Shown here: in pieces, positions 55,243 through 64,000 of the stretch
How positions within the stretch are numbered: the first letter of the stretch is position 1
How the letters are laid out: each line of letters starts with the position of its first letter
DNA from: Nocardioides jejuensis
GTDB taxonomy: Bacteria > Actinomycetota > Actinomycetes > Propionibacteriales > Nocardioidaceae
NCBI RefSeq assembly: GCF_004337475.1
Contig: NZ_SJZJ01000010.1
Span: 29,279-93,278 of the forward strand
DNA: 64,000 nt
Direction of reading: 5' to 3'
Position numbers and translations under genes: made by a program
Notes under the pieces: generated by a model
What the model saw: only the letters and a program-made list of their open reading frames with translations
What the model was told of the DNA's origin: nothing
Database searches by the model: none

Positions 55243-56142
55243 GTGCCCAGCCTGACCCACCGCATCGTCGCCTTCGCCCTCCCGCGCCTCAACCCGGCGG
55301 TGGTCATCACCGACCCGGAGCGGCTCCGCGCCTCGCTGGTGGCCAAGAACCGCACGCGCCAGACCACGCCACCGGCCTGGCTCGCGAAGCACTTCGACGT
55401 GACCGTCGAGGACATCGGTTTTCCGGTGTACGTCGCGACGCCGCGCGGTGGTTCGTTCGCCCGGACGCTGGTGCACCTGCACGGCGGATCGTTCACCGCG
55501 ACGGCGCACGTGCGGCAGTGGAAGTTCGCGGCGGCACTGGCCCGGCGCACGGCGGCGCGGCTCGTGGTGCCGGCGTACCCGCTGGCGCCGGAGCACACCT
55601 GGCGTGACTCGGTGCCGGCCCTGACGGCGTACGTCGCGGGGCTGTGCGCGGACGGGGAGGTCGTGCTCTCCGGCGACTCGGCCGGCGGTGGCATGGCGCT
55701 CGCCGTCGCCCTCGGGGTGCGCGACCTGGTCCGCTCCGGCGGGGCGACCGCGCAGCCGACGAAGCTGATCCTGATCGCACCGTGGGCCGACCTCACCCGT
55801 TCGGCGCCCGGCACGGAGGAAGCGGCGGAGCGCGACCCGTGGCTCTCGATCGAGAACCACGACACCTACGCGCTCTTCTGGGCCGGCTCCGAGGCAGACC
55901 TGGTCCGCACCGAGGTGTCGCCCGCGCTGGGCGACCTGACCGACCTGCCGCCCGCGATGCTGCTCTGCGGCACCCACGACATGCTGTACGCCGGCGCCGA
56001 GGCCCTCGCCGCGCGGGCTGCTGCCGTCGGGTGGCCGGTCGTCTTCGAGGTCGGGCATGGGCTGCTGCACGTGTACCCGATCCTGCCCGTGACCGAGGCG
56101 CGTGGTGCGTTGAAGCGGCTCGCGGCGTTCGTCAACGGCTGA
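55243..56142 (+). CDS. Alpha/beta hydrolase, hormone-sensitive lipase type
   Basis: A 299-residue esterase. The oxyanion motif is VHLHGGSF, the nucleophile elbow SGDSAGGGMA, the acid in CGTHDMLY and His in GHGLLHVYP, all typical of the HSL family. Short-chain ester or lipid substrates are likely. No signal peptide. GTG start, leaderless. Confidence 0.9.
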   Translation: MPSLTHRIVAFALPRLNPAVVITDPERLRASLVAKNRTRQTTPPAWLAKHFDVTVEDIGFPVYVATPRGGSFARTLVHLHGGSFTATAHVRQWKFAAALARRTAARLVVPAYPLAPEHTWRDSVPALTAYVAGLCADGEVVLSGDSAGGGMALAVALGVRDLVRSGGATAQPTKLILIAPWADLTRSAPGTEEAAERDPWLSIENHDTYALFWAGSEADLVRTEVSPALGDLTDLPPAMLLCGTHDMLYAGAEALAARAAAVGWPVVFEVGHGLLHVYPILPVTEARGALKRLAAFVNG

Positions 56143-56147
56143 CGGGC

Positions 56148-56417
56148 TCAGCCGCCGAGTGACATGCCGTGACCGGCAGCCCAGACGAGCGCGAACGGGT
56201 AGTACGCGCCGGCGCCGAGCAGGGCACCGAGCGCGAACAGACGCGCGTTGCTGAAGACCAGGCAGCCGACGGCGACCAGTGCCACGAGGAGCGCCGTCCC
56301 GAGCCCCCGCGGTTCGAAGAACTCCAGGCCGTCCGACACGATCGACACGATGGCGGGCAGCGCGAACCCCGCGAGAAGTCCTCCGCCGAACGACGGGCGG
56401 GTCGCAGCCTGCTCCAT
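56148..56417 (-). CDS. Small membrane protein
   Basis: An 89-residue protein with three hydrophobic segments (about 10-30, 38-58, 60-82) and glycine-rich turns. No recognised family. It converges on the hydrolase gene, five bases apart. Upstream, toward 56430, no clear ribosome site was seen. Confidence 0.65.
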   Translation of the reverse strand: MEQAATRPSFGGGLLAGFALPAIVSIVSDGLEFFEPRGLGTALLVALVAVGCLVFSNARLFALGALLGAGAYYPFALVWAAGHGMSLGG

Positions 56418-56457
56418 GGCGCGACGCTAGCGCTCTCCGATCAAGACCGCTGAGATA

Positions 56458-57093
56458 TCAGTCAGGGACCTTGACGCCCGTGGCCGAGTGGCAGCGGTAG
56501 CCGTTGGGGTTCTTGTAGAGGTACTGCTGGTGGTAGTCCTCGGCGTAGTAGTACGTCGGGGTCGGCTTGATCTCGGTCGTGATCGCGCCATAGCCCGCAC
56601 GCGCGAGCACCGGCCCGTAGCCCGTGGTGATCTCGCGCGCGACAGCCTCCTGCTCAGGAGAGTCGAAGTAGATCGCGGAGCGGTACTGCGTGCCGACGTC
56701 GTTGCCCTGGCGGTAGCCCTGGGTCGGGTCGTGCACCTCGTAGAAGGCGCGCACCAGGTCGGCGTACGACACGACGTCGGGGTCGAAGACCACCCGGACG
56801 GCCTCGGTGTGGCCGGTCATGCCGGAGCAGACCTCTTCGTACGACGGGTGCGGCGTCGTGCCGCCGGCGTACCCGACGGAGGTGGACCAGACGCCGGGGA
56901 TGCGCCAGAAGATCTCCTCGGCACCCCAGAAGCAGCCGAGCCCGAAGAGGGCGACGTCGAGGCCTTGCGGCACGTCGTCGGTGACGAGCGGCGAGCCGAG
57001 CACGAGGTGCTTCTCGGCGAGCTGGAACGGCTGGGAGGGGCGCCCCGGCAGGGCGTGGTCGGGCGACACCATCTCGGTCTTCTTGAAGAACAT
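56458..57093 (-). CDS. msrA: Peptide-methionine (S)-S-oxide reductase MsrA
   Basis: A 211-residue enzyme reducing methionine-S-sulfoxide. The catalytic motif is [11 protein letters not shown] (Cys54), with [33 protein letters not shown] and [15 protein letters not shown] supplying substrate and resolving-Cys positions. GGAGG precedes the ATG at 57093. The R-specific partner msrB is at 2.4 kb. Confidence 0.96.
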   Translation of the reverse strand: MFFKKTEMVSPDHALPGRPSQPFQLAEKHLVLGSPLVTDDVPQGLDVALFGLGCFWGAEEIFWRIPGVWSTSVGYAGGTTPHPSYEEVCSGMTGHTEAVRVVFDPDVVSYADLVRAFYEVHDPTQGYRQGNDVGTQYRSAIYFDSPEQEAVAREITTGYGPVLARAGYGAITTEIKPTPTYYYAEDYHQQYLYKNPNGYRCHSATGVKVPD

Positions 57094-57140
57094 CGGGCCT
57101 CCTTCAGGCCCCTCCATTGTGCCCGGGGGCGGCAAGCCCG

Positions 57141-58220
57141 TCAGTCGCTGAGCCGGTAGAAGCGGAAGAAGCTGAAGCCCTCGATCGGCAGCACCGCGAA
57201 CGACGAGAAGCCGGCCGCTTCGGCGTACGACTGGAGGGTGGCGGGACGCATCACCGTGCCCGTCGCGACCGTCGGGTCGCCGCACATGCTGTCGGGCAGG
57301 CAGACCAGCAGGCTGAAGCCGTACATCACCCGCTCGATCTCGTCGCCGAGCGGCGCGAACGCCTCTGCGACGGCCTCGTCCATGACGACGAGCGAACCGC
57401 CCGGCAGGAGGGCCTTGCGTGCTGCCGCCAGCACCTCGACGGGGCGGGGCATGTCGTGCACGCACTCGAAGGCGAACGCCATGTCGAAGCTGCCGAGCGC
57501 GTCGAGCGAGTCGGCGTCCGCGCAGACGATCCGGACCCGGTCGGCGAGCCCGGCCTCCGCGACGTTCTGCTGGGCGAGAGCGACCGTCGGCGGGTCGATG
57601 TCCACGCCCACGAAGGTCGCCTCGGGATAGGCGCGTGCGAGGCCGATCGTCGACCAGCCGACACCACAGCCCACGTCGAGCACACGCGCCCGGAGCTGGC
57701 TCAGCACGTCGTGCACCGCGGGAACGCCGGCGAGCGCGTCGCCGAGCGGGCCGGAGAACCACGGCCGGTTCTGGTCGCCCTGGGCCTCGCGTGCCTCGGC
57801 TCCGAGCTGCGACCAGCTGACGCCGCCACCGCTCCGGTAGGCGTTGAGGAGGTCGGGCAGCAGCGGACCCACCGCGCCGAACAGGCGGGTCACGGGGGCG
57901 ATGTAGGCCAGCGAGCTGGCATCGGTCATCACCTCGGCCACCGCCGCGGGGATTGAGAAGACGCGCTCGTCGGGCTCGCCGTCGCGCTCCACCGTGAGCA
58001 GGCCGCAGACCGCCTGCTGCTCGAGCCACTCGCGGGCGTAGCGCGGGGCGGTACCCGTGCGGGCGGCGAGCTCGGGGGCGGTCGCGGGACCGTCGTTCGC
58101 AAGGCTGCGGTACCAGCCGAGCCGGTCGCCGAGGAATGCGGAGAGGACCTCCAGCATGCCCAGCAGCGATCCGAAGAGACGCTCGGCGACCTCGTCCGTG
58201 GTCTGGTGTGTGGCATCCAT
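57141..58220 (-). CDS. SAM-dependent methyltransferase with winged-helix N-domain
   Basis: A 359-residue protein. Residues about 25-100 form a winged-helix dimerisation domain ([32 protein letters not shown]). Residues about 175-345 are the class I methyltransferase: [16 protein letters not shown], then [13 protein letters not shown] and [10 protein letters not shown]. The layout resembles plant-type O-methyltransferases and the Rv2258c-like group. Substrate unknown. ATG at 58220 preferred to an upstream Met that overlaps the divergent promoter. Confidence 0.87.
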   Translation of the reverse strand: MDATHQTTDEVAERLFGSLLGMLEVLSAFLGDRLGWYRSLANDGPATAPELAARTGTAPRYAREWLEQQAVCGLLTVERDGEPDERVFSIPAAVAEVMTDASSLAYIAPVTRLFGAVGPLLPDLLNAYRSGGGVSWSQLGAEAREAQGDQNRPWFSGPLGDALAGVPAVHDVLSQLRARVLDVGCGVGWSTIGLARAYPEATFVGVDIDPPTVALAQQNVAEAGLADRVRIVCADADSLDALGSFDMAFAFECVHDMPRPVEVLAAARKALLPGGSLVVMDEAVAEAFAPLGDEIERVMYGFSLLVCLPDSMCGDPTVATGTVMRPATLQSYAEAAGFSSFAVLPIEGFSFFRFYRLSD

Positions 58221-58314
58221 GCTCCACTGTCGCGCCGTGCCGCCGCGGGTGGAAGCGGAACCGTCGAGGACTGGGGACGGCTCCGGCATCACCTGCTCCG
58301 GTGGGCCCCGGGTC

Positions 58315-58320
58315 TAGGCT
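58315..58320 (+). promoter_or_regulatory. -10 hexamer, leaderless start of metB-like gene
   Basis: TAGGCT, seven bases, then GTG at 58328. Confidence 0.5.
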
Positions 58321-58327
58321 CGCGAAC

Positions 58328-59488
58328 GTGAGCCAGGACCACACCCAGAAGGCCGGGTTCGAGACCCGGGCGATCCACGGCGGCTACGAGCCGGACCCCA
58401 CGACCGGTGCGGTCATCCCGCCGATCTACGCGACCAGCACCTACAAGCAGGACGGCGTCGGCGGGCTGCGCGGCGGCTACGAGTACAGCCGCTCGGCCAA
58501 CCCGACCCGCACCGCGCTGGAGGGTGCCCTCGCGGCGGTCGAGCAGGGGGAGCGCGGCTTTGCGTTCGCCTCCGGGCTCGCGGCCGAGGACACGATCCTG
58601 CGGGCGCTGACCAGCCCCGGTGCCCACGCCGTCATCCCCGACGACGCGTACGGCGGCACGTTCCGCCTCTTCGACAAGGTCGCGCGCCCGTGGGGCCTCG
58701 CGCACACGCCGGCCCATCTCGCCGACGTCGACGCGGTCCGCGCGGCGATCCGGCCGGGGGAGACGGCGCTCGTCTGGGTCGAGACGCCGACCAACCCGCT
58801 GCTCAGCATCGGAGACATCGAGGCACTGGCCGCCGTCGCCCATGACGCGGGCGCGCTGCTCGTCGTCGACAACACCTTCGCCTCGCCGTACCTCCAGCAG
58901 CCGTTGACCCTCGGTGCGGACGTCGTCGTCCACTCCACCACCAAGTACGTCGGCGGGCACAGCGACGTCGTCGGCGGTGCGGTGGTCGTGCGCGACCTCG
59001 AGGTCGCGGAGCGGATCGGCTTCCACCAGAACGCGATGGGTGCCGTTGCGGGGCCGTTCGACAGCTTCCTGACCCACCGCGGCCTGAAGACGCTCGGCGT
59101 ACGGATGGACCGGCACTGCGACAACGCGGAGCGGGTCGTCGACTTCCTCTGCAGTCACCCGGCCGTCGGCACGGTCATCTACCCGGGCCTGGAGACGCAC
59201 CCGGGCCACGAGGTCGCGGGCAAGCAGATGAAGCGCTTCGGAGGCATGGTCAGCTTCCGGGTCAACGGGGGAGAGCAGGCGGCCCTGCGGGTCTGCGAGA
59301 GCACCCATGTGTTCACGCTCGGTGAGTCCCTCGGCGGCGTCGAGTCGCTGATCGAGCACCCGGGCCGGATGACGCACGCGTCGGTGGCCGGCACGGCTCT
59401 CGAAGTGCCTGCTGACCTGGTCCGGCTCAGCGTCGGCATCGAGACCGTCGACGACCTGCTCGCCGACCTGGAGCAGGCACTTGGCTGA
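58328..59488 (+). CDS. metB: Cystathionine gamma-synthase/lyase (Cys/Met metabolism PLP enzyme)
   Basis: A 386-residue PLP enzyme. [19 protein letters not shown] opens the fold, the PLP lysine is Lys206 in [13 protein letters not shown], and [19 protein letters not shown] is the C-terminal family motif. Gamma-synthase and gamma-lyase cannot be separated by eye; with cystathionine beta-synthase nearby, reverse transsulfuration to cysteine is possible. GTG start, leaderless. Confidence 0.92.
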   Translation: MSQDHTQKAGFETRAIHGGYEPDPTTGAVIPPIYATSTYKQDGVGGLRGGYEYSRSANPTRTALEGALAAVEQGERGFAFASGLAAEDTILRALTSPGAHAVIPDDAYGGTFRLFDKVARPWGLAHTPAHLADVDAVRAAIRPGETALVWVETPTNPLLSIGDIEALAAVAHDAGALLVVDNTFASPYLQQPLTLGADVVVHSTTKYVGGHSDVVGGAVVVRDLEVAERIGFHQNAMGAVAGPFDSFLTHRGLKTLGVRMDRHCDNAERVVDFLCSHPAVGTVIYPGLETHPGHEVAGKQMKRFGGMVSFRVNGGEQAALRVCESTHVFTLGESLGGVESLIEHPGRMTHASVAGTALEVPADLVRLSVGIETVDDLLADLEQALG

Positions 59489-59813
59489 GCAGCCGGGACC
59501 CGGGGCGCCGGACGTCCGCTTCTCGCTGGCCAACGAGCGGACCTTCCTGGCCTGGCAGCGCACCGCGCTCGGGATGCTCGGCGCCGGCGTCGCGGTGCTG
59601 CATCTGCTCGACCGCGACCTCGCGGTCTGGCTGCTCGGGGTGGTGCTGCTGGCCGGCGGCGGGTGCTGCGCCGTCCTGGGCTGGTGGCGCTACCGCGCGG
59701 CCGAGCGCGCGATCGAGGTCGGCGGCCGGATCGGGCCGTTGGTGATGGCTCCGATCCTTGCCGCAGCAGTGGTCGTCGCGGTTGTCGCGGCGCTCGCTTC
59801 CGCGCTGCTCTGA
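59481..59813 (+). CDS. DUF202 (YidH-like) membrane protein
   Basis: A 110-residue protein with FSLANERTFLAWQRTALGML, the DUF202 signature, and three membrane helices (about 27-43, 48-68, 88-108). The TTG start overlaps the metB-like gene by eight bases. Function unknown. No paired second DUF202 gene is present, although these often come in twos. Confidence 0.88.
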   Translation: MAEQPGPGAPDVRFSLANERTFLAWQRTALGMLGAGVAVLHLLDRDLAVWLLGVVLLAGGGCCAVLGWWRYRAAERAIEVGGRIGPLVMAPILAAAVVVAVVAALASALL

Positions 59814-59831
59814 GCGCGCCCACCGATGCCC

Positions 59832-59837
59832 TAGCCT
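59832..59837 (+). promoter_or_regulatory. -10 hexamer, leaderless start of AI-2E-type permease
   Basis: TAGCCT, seven bases, then GTG at 59845. Confidence 0.5.
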
Positions 59838-59844
59838 GACGAGC

Positions 59845-61155
59845 GTGAAGGACGAGCACCCGAGCGACGAGCCCGCCCACAAGGCACCGCTCTCCGCGAC
59901 CCAGGCAGACGCGTCGACGGACACCGAGGCACAGGCGGAGTCCGACGAGAGCCGCACCGAGAAGATCACGCACCTGCTCGCCCAGCAGTGGGCGCAGCTG
60001 CGTGCCGAGCGCCGCAACGACGTCGAGCCGATCCGCACCGGCCCGTCGAACTTCAGCCGCGCGCAGGTCCCGTGGGGCCTCGACCTCGCCGCCGCGTGGT
60101 CCTGGCGCCTCATCGTCATCGCCATCGCCTCCGGCGGTGTCGCCGCGGCGATCTGGCACTTCCGCGTGCTCACGATCCCGCTCGTCATCGCGCTGCTGAT
60201 CAGTGCGCTCGCCACTCCGCTCGTCCGGCTGCTGGCCCGTCTCGGCATCCCCCGCGGGCTCTCGGCAGGCGTGACGGTCCTCTTCGGCCTGGCCCTCGTG
60301 GTGGGTCTGCTCACCTTTGTCGGCAACCAGGTTGCCGCCGGCGCAAGCGACCTCGCGGACCAGGTCGCCGGCGGTCTCGGCGAGATCCGCCGCTGGTTGC
60401 AGACCGGCCCGATTGACGCCAGCGACTCCCAGATCAACGACTGGATCGCGTCTGCCCAGAAGACGATCACCGAGCGCTCCAAGCACATCCAGATCGGTCA
60501 GGTCACCGAGTGGACGACGGCCGTCGGCCACGTCGTCGCCGGCATGTTCATCGTCCTGTTCGCGACGTACTTCTTCCTCGCCGACGGGCACCGGATCTGG
60601 GCCTGGCTGGTCCGGATCTTCCCGCGCGCTGCCCGCGAGGCGGCCGACTCCTCGGGTCGGGTCGCCTGGGTCTCGCTCACGCAGTTCGTCCGCGCGACGG
60701 TAATCGTCGCCCTCGTCGACGCGGGCGGCATCATGATCGGCGCGCTCGCCCTCGGCGTACCACTGGTGCTGCCGATCGGCGTCCTCGTCTTCCTTGGCGC
60801 CTTCGTGCCGATGGTCGGTGCCACGCTCGCCGGACTGGTCGCCACGCTCGTCGCGCTCGTCACCGTCGGGCCCGTGAAGGCGCTGATCATGCTCGCCGTC
60901 GTCGTCGGCGTTCAGGAGGTCGAGGCGCACGTGCTGCAGCCGCTCGTGCTGGGCCGCTTCGTCTCCGTCCACCCGCTCGGCGTCATCGTCGCGATCGGCG
61001 CGGGCGTGATCCTGGCCGGCCCTGCGGGCGCACTGATCGCGGTGCCGCTCGCCGCCGTCGCCAACGCGGTGGTGGCCCACCTCGGCCGCCTCGCCGATCC
61101 GGAGTACGCCGCGCAGGTGCATGCCATCGAGGGACCGGCAGGAGGGGCTCCGTGA
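59845..61155 (+). CDS. AI-2E transporter family (TqsA/PerM-like) permease
   Basis: A 436-residue membrane protein. A charged N-terminus of about 80 residues precedes eight hydrophobic helices. The PerM/TqsA core has LLISALATPLVRLLARLGIPRGLSA, FATYFFLADGHRIW and GAFVPMVGATLAG with EVEAHVLQPLVLGRFVSVHPL, the most conserved segment. Members export small molecules or ions; AI-2 itself is not implied. Its stop overlaps the threonine dehydratase start (GTGA). Confidence 0.9.
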   Translation: MKDEHPSDEPAHKAPLSATQADASTDTEAQAESDESRTEKITHLLAQQWAQLRAERRNDVEPIRTGPSNFSRAQVPWGLDLAAAWSWRLIVIAIASGGVAAAIWHFRVLTIPLVIALLISALATPLVRLLARLGIPRGLSAGVTVLFGLALVVGLLTFVGNQVAAGASDLADQVAGGLGEIRRWLQTGPIDASDSQINDWIASAQKTITERSKHIQIGQVTEWTTAVGHVVAGMFIVLFATYFFLADGHRIWAWLVRIFPRAAREAADSSGRVAWVSLTQFVRATVIVALVDAGGIMIGALALGVPLVLPIGVLVFLGAFVPMVGATLAGLVATLVALVTVGPVKALIMLAVVVGVQEVEAHVLQPLVLGRFVSVHPLGVIVAIGAGVILAGPAGALIAVPLAAVANAVVAHLGRLADPEYAAQVHAIEGPAGGAP

Positions 61156-62351
61156 GCCTGACGCTCGCCGACGTCGAGGCTGCCCGGGACATCCTCGCGG
61201 GCACGGCCGTCCGTACGCCGGTCGTCGAGTCGCGCTGGCTCTCGGACCTGACCGGCCAGCAGGTCCACCTCAAGTGCGAGAACCTCCAGCGCACGGGCTC
61301 CTTCAAGCTCCGCGGCGCCTTCGTGCGCATCGCGCGCCTGTCGGCTGAGGAGCGGGCCGCCGGTGTCGTCGCGGCGAGCGCCGGCAACCACGCCCAGGGT
61401 GTGGCCCTGGCTGCGCAGCAGCTCGGCATCCCGGCGACGGTGTTCATGCCCGAGGGCGCCCCGATCCCGAAGGAGCGCGCGACCCGGGCGTACGGCGCGG
61501 AGGTGGTCTTCGCCGGCCGCTACTTCGACGACGCGCTCCGCGAGGCGCTCGCGTACGCCGCACGGACCGGCGCCACCTTCATCCACCCGTTCGACCACGC
61601 CGACGTGGTCGTCGGCCAGGGGACCGTCGGGCTGGAGATGCTCGAGCAGGTGCCCGACGCAGCGACGATCCTGGTGCCGGCCGGTGGTGGCGGTCTGGTC
61701 GCCGGCGTCGCGCTGGCCGTGAAGTCGCTGCGCCCCGACGTACGCGTGGTGGCGGTGCAGGCCGAGGGTGCCTCGGCGATCGCGCCGTCGCTCGACGCGG
61801 GTGCACCCGTGGCGCTCGAGGCGATGAACACGATGGCCGACGGCATCGCTGTCGGCCGCCCGGGTGAGGTGCCGCTGGCGCTGATCCGCGACCACGTCGA
61901 TGACGTCCTCAGCGTGTCGGAGGAGTCGCTCTCGCAGGCGCTGCTCAGCCTCGTGGAGCGCGCCAAGATGGTGGTCGAACCAGCCGGAGCCGCCGCGGTC
62001 GCGGCGCTGGTCGAGCACCCCGATGCCTTCTCCGGCCCGATCGTCGCGCTGCTCTCGGGCGGCAACATCGACCCGCTGCTGCTCGGCAAGGTGATCCGGC
62101 ATGGCCTCGCGTCAGCCGGCCGCTTCCTGAACCTCGCGGTCTCGCTGCCCGATGTCCCGGGGGCGCTCAACGCGCTGCTCACCGAGATCGCCGCGGCCCA
62201 GGCCAACATCCGCACGATCGGTCACGACCGCACCTCGTCGTCGCTGCGGCTCGACGAGGTCGAGGTGCGGATCGAGTGCGAGACCCGCGGCACGCCGCAC
62301 GCGGAGGCGCTGATCGCCCGCCTGCGCGAGCTCGGCTACAAGGTCCTCTGA
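61152..62351 (+). CDS. ilvA: Threonine ammonia-lyase (threonine dehydratase)
   Basis: A 399-residue PLP enzyme converting threonine to 2-oxobutyrate for isoleucine synthesis or catabolism. The PLP lysine is Lys52 in RTGSFKLRGA; SAGNHAQGVA and PAGGGGLVAG bind the cofactor. A single C-terminal ACT domain (about 325-399, LNLAVSLPDVPGALNALL) suggests allosteric control. The GTG start overlaps the permease stop by four bases, so export and threonine breakdown are co-translated. Confidence 0.94.
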   Translation: MSLTLADVEAARDILAGTAVRTPVVESRWLSDLTGQQVHLKCENLQRTGSFKLRGAFVRIARLSAEERAAGVVAASAGNHAQGVALAAQQLGIPATVFMPEGAPIPKERATRAYGAEVVFAGRYFDDALREALAYAARTGATFIHPFDHADVVVGQGTVGLEMLEQVPDAATILVPAGGGGLVAGVALAVKSLRPDVRVVAVQAEGASAIAPSLDAGAPVALEAMNTMADGIAVGRPGEVPLALIRDHVDDVLSVSEESLSQALLSLVERAKMVVEPAGAAAVAALVEHPDAFSGPIVALLSGGNIDPLLLGKVIRHGLASAGRFLNLAVSLPDVPGALNALLTEIAAAQANIRTIGHDRTSSSLRLDEVEVRIECETRGTPHAEALIARLRELGYKVL

Positions 62352-62352
62352 C

Positions 62353-62437
62353 GCCGAGACGGGGCCTGTGCCGCGCCGAGACGAGGCTTGTGCCCGGCAC
62401 AGGGCCCGTCTCGGCGCGGCACGGGCCTCGTCTCGGC
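62353..62437. repeat. Four-copy direct/inverted repeat after ilvA
   Basis: Two related units of about 20 bp (62353-62373 and 62375-62394, both beginning GCCGAGACG) are followed by near-complements of each (62396-62415 and 62418-62437). The block sits between convergent ilvA and clpC. Its GCCGAGAC-NNGG core matches the direct repeats after glmU. Confidence 0.75.
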
Positions 62438-62455
62438 AGTCAGGCAGAAACGGCA

Positions 62456-62487
62456 ACGGCCCCGCTCCCTTGCGGGAACGGGGCCGT
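62456..62487 (-). terminator. clpC terminator
   Basis: ACGGCCCCG and CGGGGCCGT arms extended by TCCC/GGGA around a TTGC loop, 14 bases after the clpC stop on the minus strand. Confidence 0.75.
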
Positions 62488-62501
62488 CATCAGTGAGCGA
62501 A

Positions 62502-64000
62502 TCAGCTCGCGTCGGTCTCCGGGTGCTCGGCAGCCGGGCCGTCCGCCGTGGTCTCCAGCGGGGGGACGTCCGGGACGGCCGAGACCTTCTGGCCGACGAA
62601 GGTGAACGTCGCGGTCGGACCCTCACCCTCGACGTCGACCAGGACGATCTGCCCGGCACCGATCTCACCGAAGAGCAGCTTCTCGGCGAGGATGTCCTCG
62701 ATCTCGCGCTGGACCGTACGACGCAGCGGGCGCGCGCCCAGGACCGGGTCGAAGCCGCGCTTGGCGAGCAGCTCCTTCGCGGCCGGCGTGAGCTCGATGC
62801 CCATGTCGCGGTCCTTCAGGCGCTTCTCGACCGACGCGATCATGTTGTCGACCATCGCGATGATCTGCTCCTGCGTCAGCGGCGGGAACACGATGACCTC
62901 GTCGACACGGTTGAGGAACTCGGGACGGAAGTGCTGCTTGAGCTCCTCCGAGACCTTCGCCTTCATCCGGTCGTAGGAGCCAGCGGTGTCGGCGCCCTGC
63001 TGGAAGCCGAGGCTGACTCCCTTGCTGATGTCGCGCGAACCAAGGTTCGTGGTCATGATGATCACGGTGTTCTTGAAGTCGACGACACGGCCCTGCGAGT
63101 CGGTCAGGCGACCTTCCTCGAGGATCTGCAGCAGCGAGTTGAAGATGTCCGGGTGGGCCTTCTCCACCTCGTCGAAGAGGACGACGGAGAACGGCTTGCG
63201 GCGCACCTTCTCGGTGAGCTGGCCACCCTCTTCGTAGCCGACGTAGCCCGGAGGCGAGCCGAAGAGGCGCGAGACCGTGTGCTTCTCGGAGAACTCCGAC
63301 ATGTCGAGCTGGATGAGCGCGTCCTCGTCACCGAAGAGGAACTCGGCCAGCGTCTTCGACAGCCACGTCTTACCGACGCCCGACGGGCCGGCGAAGATGA
63401 ACGAACCGCCGGGGCGCTTCGGGTCCTTCAGGCCGGCACGCGTACGACGGATGGCGCGGGAGAGCGCCTTGACGGCCTCTTCCTGACCGATGACGCGCTT
63501 GTGCAGCTCGTCCTCCATCTTGAGCAGTCGGGTCGACTCCTCCTCGGACAGCTTGACGATCGGGATGCCGGTCGCGACGGCGAGGACCTCGGCGATGAGC
63601 TCCTCGTCGACCTCGGCGACGACGTCCATGTCGCCGGCGCGCCACTGCTTCTCGCGCTCGGCCTTCTTGCCGATGAGCTGCTTCTCCTCGTCGCGGAGGG
63701 CAGCGGCGGCCTCGAAGTCCTGGCCGTCGATCGCGGCTTCCTTGCGCTGGCGCACGTCGGCGATCTTCTCGTCGAACTCGCGGAGGTCCGGCGGGGCGGT
63801 CATGCGACGGATCCGCAGGCGCGAGCCCGCCTCGTCGATGAGGTCGATCGCCTTGTCCGGCAGGAACCGGTCGGAGATGTAGCGGTCGGCCAGGGTCGCC
63901 GCGGAGACGAGCGCCTCGTCGGTGATCGTCACGCGGTGGTGCGCCTCGTAGCGGTCACGCAGGCCCTTGAGCATCTCGATCGTCTCGGCGATCGACGGCT
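62502..64000 (-). CDS. clpC: ATP-dependent Clp protease ATPase ClpC, C-terminal part
   Basis: The frame is open to the window edge; about 499 C-terminal residues are present. The end of the first AAA+ domain (ADRYISDRFLPDKAIDLIDEAGSRLR) is followed by the UVR/middle region (FDEKIADVRQRKEAAIDGQDFEAAAALRDEEK) and the second AAA+ domain with Walker A GPSGVGKT, Walker B VVLFDEVEKAHPD and FGSPPGYVGYEEGG. ClpC unfolds substrates for ClpP and is essential in many actinobacteria. The N-terminal domain lies outside the window. The short acidic tail (ETTADGPAAEHPETDAS) is typical. Confidence 0.97.
   Translation of the reverse strand, partial: PSIAETIEMLKGLRDRYEAHHRVTITDEALVSAATLADRYISDRFLPDKAIDLIDEAGSRLRIRRMTAPPDLREFDEKIADVRQRKEAAIDGQDFEAAAALRDEEKQLIGKKAEREKQWRAGDMDVVAEVDEELIAEVLAVATGIPIVKLSEEESTRLLKMEDELHKRVIGQEEAVKALSRAIRRTRAGLKDPKRPGGSFIFAGPSGVGKTWLSKTLAEFLFGDEDALIQLDMSEFSEKHTVSRLFGSPPGYVGYEEGGQLTEKVRRKPFSVVLFDEVEKAHPDIFNSLLQILEEGRLTDSQGRVVDFKNTVIIMTTNLGSRDISKGVSLGFQQGADTAGSYDRMKAKVSEELKQHFRPEFLNRVDEVIVFPPLTQEQIIAMVDNMIASVEKRLKDRDMGIELTPAAKELLAKRGFDPVLGARPLRRTVQREIEDILAEKLLFGEIGAGQIVLVDVEGEGPTATFTFVGQKVSAVPDVPPLETTADGPAAEHPETDAS

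Overview
The window is 64 kb of very GC-rich chromosomal DNA with strong G/C third-position bias, many GTG starts and dense short-overlap operons. Gene content and order (hemY-hemQ; glmU-prs-bL25-pth; mfd-mazG-eno-divIC-DUF501-ppx; clpC) mark it as an actinobacterium, most likely Nocardioides or a relative. I see no transposase, integrase, phage gene or CRISPR array. Apart from the pst block, the content is core or ordinary accessory chromosome. No gene-free stretch exceeds about 260 bases.

Layout. 1-9 kb: end of hemY and hemQ (coproporphyrin-dependent heme synthesis), a cysteine dioxygenase behind a cysteine-codon leader ORF and a strong hairpin, msrB, an AlkZ-like winged-helix protein, a stand-alone LigD-type polymerase, a TetR/secreted lipase pair and an ATP-dependent DNA ligase. 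8.9-11.7 kb: a cell-surface glycan operon (cytidylyltransferase, then a LicD-methyltransferase fusion) and an SRPBCC protein. 11.7-18.1 kb: a tRNA with anticodon UUG, a membrane protein, a coupled hydrolase/thioesterase/alcohol dehydrogenase operon, and a compact two-component system overlapping a COG4705 membrane protein. 18.2-22.9 kb: glmU, prs, two tandem bL25 paralogues and pth. 23.0-24.4 kb: a secreted AMIN-like protein and a CysQ-type phosphatase.

24.6-35.6 kb is the most unusual region. It is a phosphate (Pst) ABC-transporter cluster in the order pstC, pstA, membrane-tethered binding protein, 813-residue tethered surface protein, sortase-like protein, PstS with Ig-like repeats, pstB, secreted lytic transglycosylase. 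The sortase-like protein keeps the fold pattern but appears to have lost the catalytic His (Arg) and Cys (Ala), so I read it as a pseudo-sortase. The five genes from pstC through the pseudo-sortase overlap by 1-4 bases and are probably translationally coupled.

36-47.5 kb is the mfd to ppx core block plus a LuxR-type regulator, a SurA-like lipoprotein coupled to mazG, and a family 5-type uracil-DNA glycosylase. 47.5-64 kb holds a hydrolase, a class I (short variable loop) tRNA with anticodon UAA, a GNAT protein, a divergent YceI/MarR pair, a Bax inhibitor-1 protein, an SGNH hydrolase, cystathionine beta-synthase and a cystathionine gamma-synthase-type enzyme, msrA, a methyltransferase, an AI-2E-type permease coupled to threonine dehydratase, and the 3' part of clpC.

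Two features recur. Many genes have a TANNNT -10 hexamer 6-8 bases before the start codon, the signature of leaderless mRNAs. Many intergenic gaps carry perfect or near-perfect inverted repeats, some belonging to small shared families (19.6 and 62.4 kb; 21.4 and 50.9 kb). All calls come from reading the sequence and from recall of protein families; no database search was run.
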